DNA from: Litoribrevibacter euphylliae | Lineage (GTDB): Bacteria; Pseudomonadota; Gammaproteobacteria; Pseudomonadales; Litoribrevibacteraceae | Reading direction: 5' to 3' | Assembly (NCBI RefSeq): GCF_042646085.1 | Contig: NZ_JBHRSZ010000006.1 | Coordinates: forward strand, 248,001-312,000 | Length of the DNA: 64,000 nucleotides | Part shown: piece by piece, positions 16,186 to 24,284 of the stretch | Layout of the letters: every line of letters starts with the position of its first letter | How positions within the stretch are numbered: the stretch's first letter is position 1 | Translations under genes and position numbers: made by a program | The notes under the pieces: generated by a model | Seen by the model: the letters and a program-made list of their open reading frames with translations, nothing else | The model's database searches: none | Told to the model about the DNA's origin: nothing

Positions 16186-16557
16186 TTACTGGCTCTTGAA
16201 GAATACTTTCGGTTCTCTTTGGGCGCCAGCGGCCTCCAGGTCTGAAAGATATTTCTCCCAATAACTTGTCTGGTTCTCAGCAAGATCTTTAAGGTAATCC
16301 CAAGTATATAAGCCTGAGTCATGTCCATCATCATAGCTGATCTTAAGGGCATAATTACCCACAGGTTCTATAGCGGTAATGGCTACGTCTTTTTTCTCTA
16401 TTTGTAGAATGGCTTCTTGCGGGCCGTGGCCACGAACTTCGGCTGATGGTGAGTGAACACGAAGAAATTCGGCTGTCAGCTGAAACTCTTGATCTTGATA
16501 ACTTAATACCAGGGTTTTGCTGGCTTTCTTGTACTGGATCTTGGTCGGTTTTTGCAT
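16186..16557 (-). CDS. DUF971 (gamma-butyrobetaine hydroxylase-like N-terminal) protein
   Basis: 123-residue stand-alone copy of the small domain found at the N-terminus of gamma-butyrobetaine hydroxylases. The markers are the EFLRVHSPSAEVRGHG motif (28-43) and the C-terminal YALKISYDDGHDSGLYTWDYLKDL. Stand-alone members commonly lie right after hslU in Pseudomonas-type genomes, as here. The biochemical role is unsettled; similar proteins are discussed in metal or Fe-S contexts. Ends 12 bases from the convergent patatin stop. Confidence 0.92.
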   Translation of the reverse strand: MQKPTKIQYKKASKTLVLSYQDQEFQLTAEFLRVHSPSAEVRGHGPQEAILQIEKKDVAITAIEPVGNYALKISYDDGHDSGLYTWDYLKDLAENQTSYWEKYLSDLEAAGAQREPKVFFKSQ

Positions 16558-16569
16558 AATCTTCCAGAG

Positions 16570-16597
16570 CTCTCGCTAATCAATGGATTAGCGAGAG
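16570..16597 (-). terminator. 12-bp perfect hairpin between hslU and the DUF971 gene
   Basis: CTCTCGCTAATC (16570-16581) pairs with GATTAGCGAGAG (16586-16597) across a 4-base loop. No T-run follows on the minus strand, so it may attenuate or protect the hslVU message instead of fully stopping it. Confidence 0.5.
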
Positions 16598-16620
16598 TCG
16601 AGTTTAACAAAGGCTTATTG

Positions 16621-17970
16621 TTAAAGAATATAACGGCTTAAGTCTTCGTCTTGGGCCAGTTCACCCAAAGAGTTATCAACATAAGCGGCGTCAATCTTTA
16701 ACGGATTGTCGCTGTGTTTTGAGCTAAGGTCAGTTGCATCGAAGGAAATCTCTTCTAGCAATCGTTCCATGACGGTATGCAGACGACGAGCACCGATGTT
16801 CTCGGTTTTCTCATTCACTTGCCATGCAACTTCAGCGATGCGATGAATGCCGTCTTCAGCGAACTCGATGTTCAAGCCTTCTGTTTTCATTAGCTCAACA
16901 TACTGAGTAGTGATCGCCGCGTTCGGTTCTACCAGAATGCGTTTGAAGTCTGCAGTCGATAGGGCTTCTAGTTCCACTCGAATTGGTAAACGACCTTGGA
17001 GTTCTGGGATTAAGTCTGACGGTTTAGCCAGATGGAAGGCCCCTGACGCAATGAACAGGATATGATCCGTTTTAATCATGCCGTATTTGGTGTTGATCGT
17101 ACTACCTTCAATCAGAGGAAGTAAGTCCCTTTGTACGCCTTCACGTGAGACGTCAGCATTGGAACCTTCTGAGCGTTTAGCAATCTTGTCGATCTCATCA
17201 AGGAAGACAATACCGTTTTGTTCAACGGCTTTGATGGCTTCTAGTTTTAGCTCGTCTTCGTTGACTAACTTGCCTGCTTCTTCATCGACCAGCATTTTGT
17301 ATGCGTCTTTCACTTTCAGTTTGCGACGCTTCTTTTTGTCGCCAGAAAGATTAGAAAACATGCTTTGTAGCTGATTAGTCATTTCTTCCATACCCGGAGG
17401 TGCCATGATTTCTACACCTACCGGTTGCTGGCTTACTTCTAATTCAATTTCTTTATCGTCCAGCTGGCCTTCACGTAATTTCTTACGGAACACTTGGCGT
17501 GTCTTTGAATTGTCTTCGGTATTTTGCTCTTCTTCACCAAAGCCTGCATTGCGAGCTGGTGGCAATAGAGCATCAAGAATTCGATCTTCGGCAGCATCTT
17601 CCGCAAGATGACGTTGCTTGTTCATTGCTTGTTCGCGATGCATCTTGATGGACATATCTGCAAGATCACGGACGATGGATTCAACATCTCTACCGACATA
17701 ACCCACTTCGGTAAATTTAGTGGCTTCGATTTTAATGAAAGGTGCATTTGCCAGCTTCGCAAGGCGACGAGCAATTTCGGTTTTACCGACACCTGTTGGG
17801 CCAATCATTAGGATGTTTTTTGGGGTTACTTCATTGCGTAGCTCTTCGTCGAGCTGCATTCTGCGCCAGCGATTTCGTAAGGCGATGGCAACTGCGCGTT
17901 TCGCTCCTGCCTGACCAATGATGTGTTTGTCGAGTTCATGAACGATTTCGCGAGGAGTCATGTTGGACAT
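16621..17970 (-). CDS. hslU: ATP-dependent protease ATPase subunit HslU
   Basis: AAA+ unfoldase ring that feeds proteins to HslV. Walker A GPTGVGKT, pore loop GYVGRD, Walker B IVFLDEID, the intermediate I-domain (about 110-235) and the HslV-activating C-terminus LSRYIL are all present. The ORF extends to 18003. I chose ATG 17970 (MSNMTPREIVHELDKHIIGQ), which matches the family start and has AGGAAAA six bases upstream, giving 449 residues. It follows hslV closely in the usual hslVU operon. Confidence 0.97.
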   Translation of the reverse strand: MSNMTPREIVHELDKHIIGQAGAKRAVAIALRNRWRRMQLDEELRNEVTPKNILMIGPTGVGKTEIARRLAKLANAPFIKIEATKFTEVGYVGRDVESIVRDLADMSIKMHREQAMNKQRHLAEDAAEDRILDALLPPARNAGFGEEEQNTEDNSKTRQVFRKKLREGQLDDKEIELEVSQQPVGVEIMAPPGMEEMTNQLQSMFSNLSGDKKKRRKLKVKDAYKMLVDEEAGKLVNEDELKLEAIKAVEQNGIVFLDEIDKIAKRSEGSNADVSREGVQRDLLPLIEGSTINTKYGMIKTDHILFIASGAFHLAKPSDLIPELQGRLPIRVELEALSTADFKRILVEPNAAITTQYVELMKTEGLNIEFAEDGIHRIAEVAWQVNEKTENIGARRLHTVMERLLEEISFDATDLSSKHSDNPLKIDAAYVDNSLGELAQDEDLSRYIL

Positions 17971-18003
17971 TGTATTTTCCTGAAGCGTTGATGTGCTTGG
18001 CAA

Positions 18004-18528
18004 TTAATATTCAAGGACTTCGATGGTTTGATTGTGGTTGGTGTATACGCAGATATCGCCTGCTATTTTCAAACCTTTCTCTACGATTTCCTGAGCTGAT
18101 AGGTCGGTATTTTCTAGGAGTGCGGTTGAGGCTGCTTGAGCAAAAGGACCACCGGAACCGATAGCAATCAAGTCCTGTTCCGGTTCAATGACATCGCCGT
18201 TACCAGTAATAATTAATGAAGATGTATGGTCGGCAACGGCCAGTAAGGCTTCAAGCTTTCTGAGTGCGCGATCGGTTCGCCAGTCTTTGGCCATATCTAC
18301 AGCAGCTCGAACGAGGTGCCCTTGATGCATTTCGAGTTTGCTTTCAAAGCGCTCGAATAAGGTGAATGCGTCAGCGGTGCCGCCTGCAAAGCCTGCAATC
18401 ACTTTGTTGTTGTAAAGTCGACGAACTTTACGAGCGTTACCTTTCATTACGGTATTGCCGAGGGACACTTGTCCGTCTCCGCCCATAACGACCTTATTGT
18501 CTCTTCTTACTGACAAAATTGTGGTCAT
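18004..18528 (-). CDS. hslV: ATP-dependent protease proteolytic subunit HslV
   Basis: Proteasome-related threonine peptidase. After Met1 removal the N-terminal Thr2 (TTILSVRRDNKVVMGGDGQVSLG) is the nucleophile; Lys34 lies in the conserved MKGNARKVRRL block. GFAGGTADAFTLFERFE is also a family hallmark. 174 residues, normal. Between the SPOR gene upstream and hslU downstream. Confidence 0.98.
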   Translation of the reverse strand: MTTILSVRRDNKVVMGGDGQVSLGNTVMKGNARKVRRLYNNKVIAGFAGGTADAFTLFERFESKLEMHQGHLVRAAVDMAKDWRTDRALRKLEALLAVADHTSSLIITGNGDVIEPEQDLIAIGSGGPFAQAASTALLENTDLSAQEIVEKGLKIAGDICVYTNHNQTIEVLEY

Positions 18529-18607
18529 TTTCTATCCCTTTTCTTTGATGAATAACAGCTATCTATGGGTGGATTTTTGAAAATCAAGGCTGCTATTAGA
18601 AAAGGAA

Positions 18608-19255
18608 TTAATTTTTCAAAGGAATCTTTTTTACAAGCCCTTGAATGTTCATGGACGCTAAGGTGTCTCTGGCTTTTTCAAGTTTGGAGCGATTAGTAAA
18701 CGGGCCAACATTAACTCGATACCAGGTACCGTTCTTGGTGCTGATGCTGTCAGTGGATGTGTTGGTTAGATTGTTTAAAATCAATGCTGAACGCATGCGT
18801 TCAGCGTCCTCTTTGTTTCGGAATGAACCCGCTTGGACTATGTATTTATACCGCTTTCTCTCTGATGCGGGAGTAGGTTCAACTGTCACTTCAACTTCGT
18901 TTTCTTTGAGTAACTCATAGAACTCAAAACGAGGTGCTTCTTCTTGAATTTCTTTAATCGGTTCAATGGCTTTTTGAGTGGTTTCGGCAATGCTCTCATT
19001 GGCTTTTTCCAAAACCGAGCTGACTTCGGGGGTGTTTTTTAAATACTTGAAAATATGCTGTCCGCCAAAGGCAATAGATACACCAAGAATAATCCAAACA
19101 ATGGCTGGGATTTTCTTCTTTGGTTGAGGTGCAGGAGTGGTTGGTTTTGCTCCTTTGCTTGATGTCTTGGCTGGTTTCCTTTTGGGCGCTTTGGATGATG
19201 AAGTGCTCTTGGCTTTGGCTGTCTTTTTGTTGGATGCAAAGTCGTGGGCGGCCAT
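18608..19255 (-). CDS. SPOR-domain membrane protein (FtsN-like)
   Basis: 215 residues. A basic Lys/Ser/Pro-rich cytoplasmic N-terminus (1-50), one membrane helix (about 51-68, IVWIILGVSIAFGGQHIF), a periplasmic linker, and a C-terminal SPOR domain (about 137-213, YIVQAGSFRNKEDAERMRSALILN ... WYRVNVGPFTNRSKLEKA). SPOR domains bind denuded septal peptidoglycan, so a divisome role is likely. In Pseudomonas the equivalent gene sits between argS and hslV; argS is absent here and priA is the upstream neighbour. Confidence 0.9.
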   Translation of the reverse strand: MAAHDFASNKKTAKAKSTSSSKAPKRKPAKTSSKGAKPTTPAPQPKKKIPAIVWIILGVSIAFGGQHIFKYLKNTPEVSSVLEKANESIAETTQKAIEPIKEIQEEAPRFEFYELLKENEVEVTVEPTPASERKRYKYIVQAGSFRNKEDAERMRSALILNNLTNTSTDSISTKNGTWYRVNVGPFTNRSKLEKARDTLASMNIQGLVKKIPLKN

Positions 19256-19319
19256 TGGAAACTCGTTAACTCTATATTGAAATTATGTTGGGATGATGCG
19301 GTGCAAGCAGCGCAAAATT

Positions 19320-21569
19320 TTAAGTGTCCAGAGGATCGACATCAATGACCCACTTGAGCTTTTTAGTGCGTGGAATCTTGAGCAAATACTCGTGGGCAAT
19401 ATTGAGGTATTGGTGTAGATGTTTTCTGCTTGGCGAAGATACCACAATCAAATAACGATACCAATTCGATTTTCGTTCTATGGCTGCTGGCATGGTTAAC
19501 GAAATATCAAGGTTCTGATTACCTTGGGCGTAAACACAGTCTTTGAGGTATTTTTCTAGACTTAATAACTTTTGAAATGCTTGGTTATCCATCAGGCTTT
19601 GCATCCGAATGGCGGCTTGATGATGGAAGGGAGGTAACCCAAGTTTCTTCCTGTGCGTGAGTTCTTCTTTGGCGAACCCGGGGAAATCTTGTTCTTTAAA
19701 ATGAACAAACAACGGATGGTCCGGGTAGTTGGTTTGAATGATTACTTGTCCTTGTAATTTGGAGCGTCCACTTCTTCCTGCAACTTGGATAAGGTTTTGT
19801 AACAGGTGTTCTTTCGAGCGGAAGTCTTGATTATGCAGACCGTTATCACAATTCAGTACCACAGAAAGGGTTAGGTTCGGAAAATCATGTCCTTTTGAGA
19901 CCATCTGAGTGCCGACCAAAATACAAGGCGTTCCTTCGAGTAAGGTCTGTCGAATCTTTTCTAGGCTGCCTCGATTTTGTGTGCTGTCTCTGTCCATGCG
20001 AATAATTGGGTGGTCAGGGAAGTGTTGAATGAGTTCGCTTTCAATGCGTTCAGTACCAAAACCCAGTGGTGACATATACGGGGAGTTACAAGAAGGACAG
20101 CGCCTAGGAATCGGCTGCTTATGCTCGCAGTGATGGCAGTCCAGAGAATTGGTAGCTTTGTGTATGGTGAGTGCAACATCACAGTGCTCGCAATCCGCAA
20201 CCCAATGGCATTGGGAACATTGCAGGGTTGGAGCAAAGCCTCTTCTGTTAATGAATACAAGAACTTGCTGCTGTTTTTGTAGTGTATTTCTAATGGCTTC
20301 GGAGGTTGAGTCTGTAAATACTTGATTTGCAGTTAGACGTGATGAATCTTGAATCTCTATTTCAGGGAGGTTGGCACCTGTTGCTCGCTTTGTTAGGCGA
20401 AGATGTTGGTAACGACCTTGCTCGGCGTTCGTCAATGTTTCCAGTGATGGCGTTGCAGAGCCTAATAAGATTGGAATGCTTTTTAGTTGTGCGCGTTTTA
20501 TCGCGAGACTTCGAGAGTGGTAACGAATGCCTTCCTGCTGTTTGAATGAAGAGTCATGTTCTTCATCAAGGATAATGCAGGCCAGCTTAGGCAAGTCGCA
20601 AGCGATTGCAGAGCGAGTGCCGATAACAACCAATGATGTGCTGTGTTTGGTTTGCAGCCAGCGAGATGCGCGTTCTTTATTTGCTAAATCCGAATGTAGG
20701 GTAATCATTGGATAGGGAAGTTGAGTTTGCAGTCGCTCTGACAGTTGTGGCGTTAGTCCAATTTCAGGTACTAATAACAACACTTGTTGGCCTTGATTGA
20801 GGAAGTGGCGACAGATATTGAGGTATACCTCGGTTTTGCCGCTGCCAGTTACCCCTTCCAATAAAATACTTTTAAAGGTGTTCTGGTTCTTGATGACGGT
20901 ACTGACGGCGTCAGATTGTTCTTGGTTAAGTGTTAATGAGTTCTCATTTGTCTGAGTAGGAGCTGTTGTGTATGCATAGGGTGGAATCAAGCTTTTCTGA
21001 ATGAGCTCTTTCTTGAGTAGTTGCCTTAATGTATCACTTTTAATGTCGTGTTGGTTGAGGGTGGTCTTCGCAACCAAGTTGGAATTCGACGTTGTGGCCA
21101 ATGTTTGGATGGTGGCTAATGCGTCACTTTGTTTGATGGCTTGGCTTGGTAACTTTGCATACTTACCTTTTGAGGTGATTTCAAAAGCTTCGATATACAA
21201 GCTTTCCAATAATTTTGCTTGTTTCAAATAATTAGGGATGAAAGTGAAAATGAACTCACCTAGAGGCTGAAAGTAGTAGCTACTGCCCCAGTGGCACAGT
21301 GTTAAAATTTCAGCAGAGAGGATAGGTGTTGGATCGATGATTTTATCAATCGTAGTGATGGTAAAGTCTGAATCTGGTGCTTTGGTGGATTGAGCAACTA
21401 CGATCCCAACTTCTGTGCTATGGCCTAATTTGACTTGAACTCGGCAGCCAAGAGAGATCGGCTGAAAACTAGCATAGGTATAGGTTTGAAAGAGTGGTCG
21501 ATTAACCGCTACTTCATAGTAATGTAAGGGGTGTGTTTCTTGAAGTTGTAAGTCGTTTTGAACGGCCAT
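19320..21569 (-). CDS. priA: primosomal replication-restart helicase PriA
   Basis: 3'-5' superfamily 2 helicase that reloads replisomes at stalled forks. An N-terminal fork-binding domain (PLFQTYTY...), Walker A GVTGSGKTEVYL, DEEH box in LDEEHDSSFKQQEGIRYH, and the zinc-binding cysteine block CSQCHWVADCEHC / CHHC / CPSC are all visible. The ORF is open to 21641, but MAVQND at 21569 is preferred: a good promoter (21601-21627) lies between the two starts. 749 residues. Confidence 0.96.
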   Translation of the reverse strand: MAVQNDLQLQETHPLHYYEVAVNRPLFQTYTYASFQPISLGCRVQVKLGHSTEVGIVVAQSTKAPDSDFTITTIDKIIDPTPILSAEILTLCHWGSSYYFQPLGEFIFTFIPNYLKQAKLLESLYIEAFEITSKGKYAKLPSQAIKQSDALATIQTLATTSNSNLVAKTTLNQHDIKSDTLRQLLKKELIQKSLIPPYAYTTAPTQTNENSLTLNQEQSDAVSTVIKNQNTFKSILLEGVTGSGKTEVYLNICRHFLNQGQQVLLLVPEIGLTPQLSERLQTQLPYPMITLHSDLANKERASRWLQTKHSTSLVVIGTRSAIACDLPKLACIILDEEHDSSFKQQEGIRYHSRSLAIKRAQLKSIPILLGSATPSLETLTNAEQGRYQHLRLTKRATGANLPEIEIQDSSRLTANQVFTDSTSEAIRNTLQKQQQVLVFINRRGFAPTLQCSQCHWVADCEHCDVALTIHKATNSLDCHHCEHKQPIPRRCPSCNSPYMSPLGFGTERIESELIQHFPDHPIIRMDRDSTQNRGSLEKIRQTLLEGTPCILVGTQMVSKGHDFPNLTLSVVLNCDNGLHNQDFRSKEHLLQNLIQVAGRSGRSKLQGQVIIQTNYPDHPLFVHFKEQDFPGFAKEELTHRKKLGLPPFHHQAAIRMQSLMDNQAFQKLLSLEKYLKDCVYAQGNQNLDISLTMPAAIERKSNWYRYLIVVSSPSRKHLHQYLNIAHEYLLKIPRTKKLKWVIDVDPLDT

Positions 21570-21600
21570 GCGGTCTGCTGTCGAATAAATGAAGATCTCT

Positions 21601-21627
21601 ATTATAAATAGGTTTGTTCTTTGTAAA
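21601..21627 (-). promoter_or_regulatory. candidate sigma-70 promoter for priA
   Basis: On the minus strand, TTTACA (21627-21622) and a perfect TATAAT (21606-21601) are 15 bases apart, slightly short. Transcription would begin near 21594, about 25 bases before ATG 21569. Confidence 0.4.
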
Positions 21628-21761
21628 AGGTCTGTTATCATTTCGCCTCTTAATTTTTCGGGTGATTTTTAGCCGAAAAGTGAACAACTAAATTCCATTT
21701 TGCAATGCGGTGCCTGTTTGAAAACGTTCTTCAGGTTGCGGTATTGATAGTTGAGGTCGTT

Positions 21762-21977
21762 ATGAAAGCGGATATCCATCCTAATTATGAAGAAGTGACT
21801 ATTACTTGTTCTTGCGGTAATAGCTTCCAAACTCGCTCTACTCTTTGTAAAGATGTTCACTTGGACGTATGTTCAAGCTGTCACCCATTCTTTACTGGTA
21901 AGCAGAAAGTTACTGACACTGGTGGTCGTATCGATCGCTTCAAGAAGCGTTTCGGTAACCGTGGTGTTGCTAAGTAA
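21762..21977 (+). CDS. rpmE: 50S ribosomal protein L31, zinc-binding form
   Basis: 71-residue ribosomal protein (MKADIHPNYEEVTITCSCGNSFQTRST...). It has the Cys set of the zinc form (CSCG at 16-19 and CSSC near 37-40), not the zinc-free paralogue. GAGGT lies just before ATG 21762; the longer frame from 21705 is not needed. Codon choice looks highly adapted. Followed at once by a terminator that lies inside the next reading frame. Confidence 0.97.
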   Translation: MKADIHPNYEEVTITCSCGNSFQTRSTLCKDVHLDVCSSCHPFFTGKQKVTDTGGRIDRFKKRFGNRGVAK

Positions 21978-22752
21978 TTTAGCGATTACTTCAAAAAGGC
22001 GTCTGATTTCAGGCGCCTTTTTTGTTTGTGTCTTTTTATTTTCGACTTGTCTTCAGGCTGATTGTCTTTCTCCTGATTTATCCCGACTTCAGGTGATAAT
22101 TGTTAAAAGTGTTTTGGACGGAGATACCTTGCGTCTTTCGAATAGTGATCTCCGCTTAGTGACTGTGAATACACCCGAAATGAATTTCGGGAATAAACGC
22201 GTACCGGAACCCATTGCTGAAGACGCAACCCGTTATGTGAAAGATCGGATTTCAAATAAGCAACTTTATTTAGAAGAGATGGGAGTTGATAGGTATCAGC
22301 GTCGTCTCGGAAATGTGTGGATAAAGGAGGCTGGGCGAGATCATAGTTTTCTATTGTCGGAACGTTTGATTGCTAATGGCTTAGGGTTTCAGATCTTTGA
22401 GTCGGATTCTCGATACGCTGCCTGTTTAAAGCAGGCTGAACTTAAAGCGAGAAGTAATAAGTTGGGTGTGTGGCAATATTCTGACTATTGGCTGAATGTC
22501 GAGCGTGGTGGCTTTGCATTGTGGTCGGGGCGATTGCAAAAGGTTTCAAAGTCCAAGCAGTTTTACTGGTGGCGTTTGTCTGACTCCAGGGTGGTTCGTG
22601 TGCCTAAGTTATGGTTGGATGAGTTAGGGATAGAGACAAAAAAGAAGGGCGATTTAATTGAGTTGCGTGGTTGGGTTATTCATCGGAAAAAGACACGCTA
22701 TGAGCCTTATATGCTGCCTCTTAGAAGTCCTCAAATTCTATTAAAAAATTAA
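21961..22752 (+). CDS. secreted thermonuclease-like (SNase fold) protein
   Basis: Staphylococcal-nuclease-fold phosphodiesterase. The core has VKSVLDGDTLRL (catalytic Asp), LRLVTVNTPEMN (Arg and Glu) and RRLGNVW (second Arg), so the active site looks complete; a second beta domain of about 95 residues follows (GRLQKVSKSKQFYWWRLSD...). An N-terminal export signal LISGAFFVCVFLFSTCLQA is encoded after the rpmE stop. The frame is open from 21853, but only GTG 21961/21964 or TTG 21967, inside the end of rpmE, give a sensible signal peptide. No clear ribosome site is seen; coupling to rpmE is likely. A nuclease gene next to rpmE is also found in Pseudomonas. Confidence 0.8.
   Translation: MVLLSNLAITSKRRLISGAFFVCVFLFSTCLQADCLSPDLSRLQVIIVKSVLDGDTLRLSNSDLRLVTVNTPEMNFGNKRVPEPIAEDATRYVKDRISNKQLYLEEMGVDRYQRRLGNVWIKEAGRDHSFLLSERLIANGLGFQIFESDSRYAACLKQAELKARSNKLGVWQYSDYWLNVERGGFALWSGRLQKVSKSKQFYWWRLSDSRVVRVPKLWLDELGIETKKKGDLIELRGWVIHRKKTRYEPYMLPLRSPQILLKN
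21993..22022 (+). terminator. rpmE terminator lying inside the nuclease signal-peptide coding region
   Basis: A5-GGCGTCTGA (21993-22006) pairs with TCAGGCGCC-T5 (22009-22022), with one G-T pair and a tiny loop, then more T. A typical rho-independent terminator, but within the frame of the next gene. Confidence 0.8.
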
Positions 22753-22804
22753 CTTTCGTTAATGCACTTTTTCTTTGAATGAAAAAATTTCTAATGATTG
22801 TCTG

Positions 22805-22821
22805 AGAAATATCATATTTCT
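22805..22821. promoter_or_regulatory. 17-bp palindrome upstream of malic enzyme
   Basis: AGAAATAT-C-ATATTTCT, perfect eight-base arms with one central base, 90 bases before the malic enzyme ATG. It looks like a dimeric repressor or activator site. The regulator is unknown. Confidence 0.4.
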
Positions 22822-22911
22822 AGGAATCTTCTTGATTATCGCTTGTTCAATAATCGCAATTTATATATGCTTCTCGGACATTTTTATTGTTAGAGATTGG
22901 ATATATTCACA

Positions 22912-24174
22912 ATGTCTGAAGATTTAAAACAAGCAGCTCTAGATTACCACGCAATTCCAAAGCCAGGTAAAATCAGCGTAGAGCTAACCAAACCCGCTGA
23001 AACTTCACGTGATCTTTCCCTAGCTTACAGCCCAGGTGTGGCTGAGCCAGTTAAAGAAATTGCGAAAAACCCAGAAGATGCATACAAGTACACTGCAAAG
23101 GGTAACCTTGTTGCTGTTATTTCTGATGGTTCAGCGATTCTAGGTCTTGGTAACCTAGGTCCTTTGGCTTCTAAGCCTGTAATGGAAGGTAAGAGTCTTC
23201 TGTTCAAACGTTTCGCTGGTGTTGATTCTATCGACATCGAAGTAGACTGCGAAAGCCCACAAGCATTTATCGATACTGTTAAGCGCATTGCTGATACTTT
23301 TGGTGGTATTAACCTAGAAGATATCAAGGCGCCAGAGTGTTTCGAAATTGAACGCACTTTGATTGAACAGTGTAAGATTCCTGTTTTCCATGATGATCAA
23401 CATGGTACAGCAATTGTGACTGTTGCAGGTATGCTGAACGCGCTTGAGATTCAAGGTAAGAAAATCGAAGATGCATCTATGGTGTGTCTAGGTGCAGGTG
23501 CTGCAGCGATTTCTTGCTCTAAGCTATTGATTTCTGCTGGTATGAAACCAGAGAATATCTATATGCTGGATCGTAAGGGTGTAATTCATTCTGGTCGTGA
23601 TGATCTGAACGAGTACAAGTCAATGTTCGCTGTTGAAACTGACAAGCGTACTCTTGATGATGCGATTGAAGGTGCTGACATCTTCTTGGGTCTTTCTGGT
23701 CCGGATTTGCTTTCTGCTGATCAGGTTAAGAAAATGGCGCCAAACCCAATCGTGTTTGCGTGTTCTAACCCAACACCAGAGATTATGCCTGAGGTGGCTA
23801 ACGCTGTTCGTGATGACTTGATCATGTCTACTGGTCGTTCGGACTTCCCGAATCAGGTAAACAATGTTCTTGGCTTTCCGTTCATCTTCCGTGGTGCTCT
23901 AGACGTTCGTGCTACAGCAATTAACGAAGAAATGAAGCTTGCAGCGGCATATGCCATTGCTGGTCTTGCTAAAGAAGAGACTCCGAAAGAAGTTTTGACT
24001 GCTTATGGTGTTGATTCTCTTGAGTTTGGTAAGGACTACATTATTCCTAAGCCAACTGATCCGCGTCTTCTTGGTGCGGTTTCTAATGCAGTTGCACAGG
24101 CGGCGATTGATTCTGGGGTTGCTACTAAAGAGCTTCCAGCAAACTACCCGCTTAAGTCTGTAGAAGATATCTAA
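22912..24174 (+). CDS. NAD(P)-dependent malic enzyme
   Basis: Oxidative decarboxylation of malate to pyruvate. 420 residues, the short bacterial form without a phosphotransacetylase domain. Motifs: YSPGVAEPVKEIA, GDG-like ISDGSAILGLGNLGP, the metal/substrate block EDIKAPECFEIE and FHDDQHGTAIV, and Rossmann loop LGAGAAAISCSKLL. ATG 22912 (MSEDLKQAALDYH) is chosen over the in-frame TTG at 22897. Strong codon adaptation suggests high expression. Confidence 0.95.
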   Translation: MSEDLKQAALDYHAIPKPGKISVELTKPAETSRDLSLAYSPGVAEPVKEIAKNPEDAYKYTAKGNLVAVISDGSAILGLGNLGPLASKPVMEGKSLLFKRFAGVDSIDIEVDCESPQAFIDTVKRIADTFGGINLEDIKAPECFEIERTLIEQCKIPVFHDDQHGTAIVTVAGMLNALEIQGKKIEDASMVCLGAGAAAISCSKLLISAGMKPENIYMLDRKGVIHSGRDDLNEYKSMFAVETDKRTLDDAIEGADIFLGLSGPDLLSADQVKKMAPNPIVFACSNPTPEIMPEVANAVRDDLIMSTGRSDFPNQVNNVLGFPFIFRGALDVRATAINEEMKLAAAYAIAGLAKEETPKEVLTAYGVDSLEFGKDYIIPKPTDPRLLGAVSNAVAQAAIDSGVATKELPANYPLKSVEDI

Positions 24175-24194
24175 TTGATTGATTCTTAAGATAT

Positions 24195-24221
24195 AAAAAA
24201 CCTCCTTCGGGAGGTTTTTTT
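24195..24221. terminator. bidirectional terminator between malic enzyme and PBP1a genes
   Basis: A6-CCTCC (24195-24205), TTCG tetraloop, GGAGG-T7 (24210-24221). A classical stable UUCG-type terminator. Confidence 0.92.
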
Positions 24222-24260
24222 ATGCCTTAATTTTGGTGGTGGGGTATATAGATTGAAATT

Positions 24261-24284
24261 GATGAGCTGTTAGAACAGCTCATC
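24261..24284 (-). terminator. 11-bp hairpin across the PBP1a stop codon
   Basis: GATGAGCTGTT (24261-24271) pairs perfectly with AACAGCTCATC (24274-24284). It contains the stop codon (24270-24272). No T-run; the better terminator lies 40 bases further on. Confidence 0.45.
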
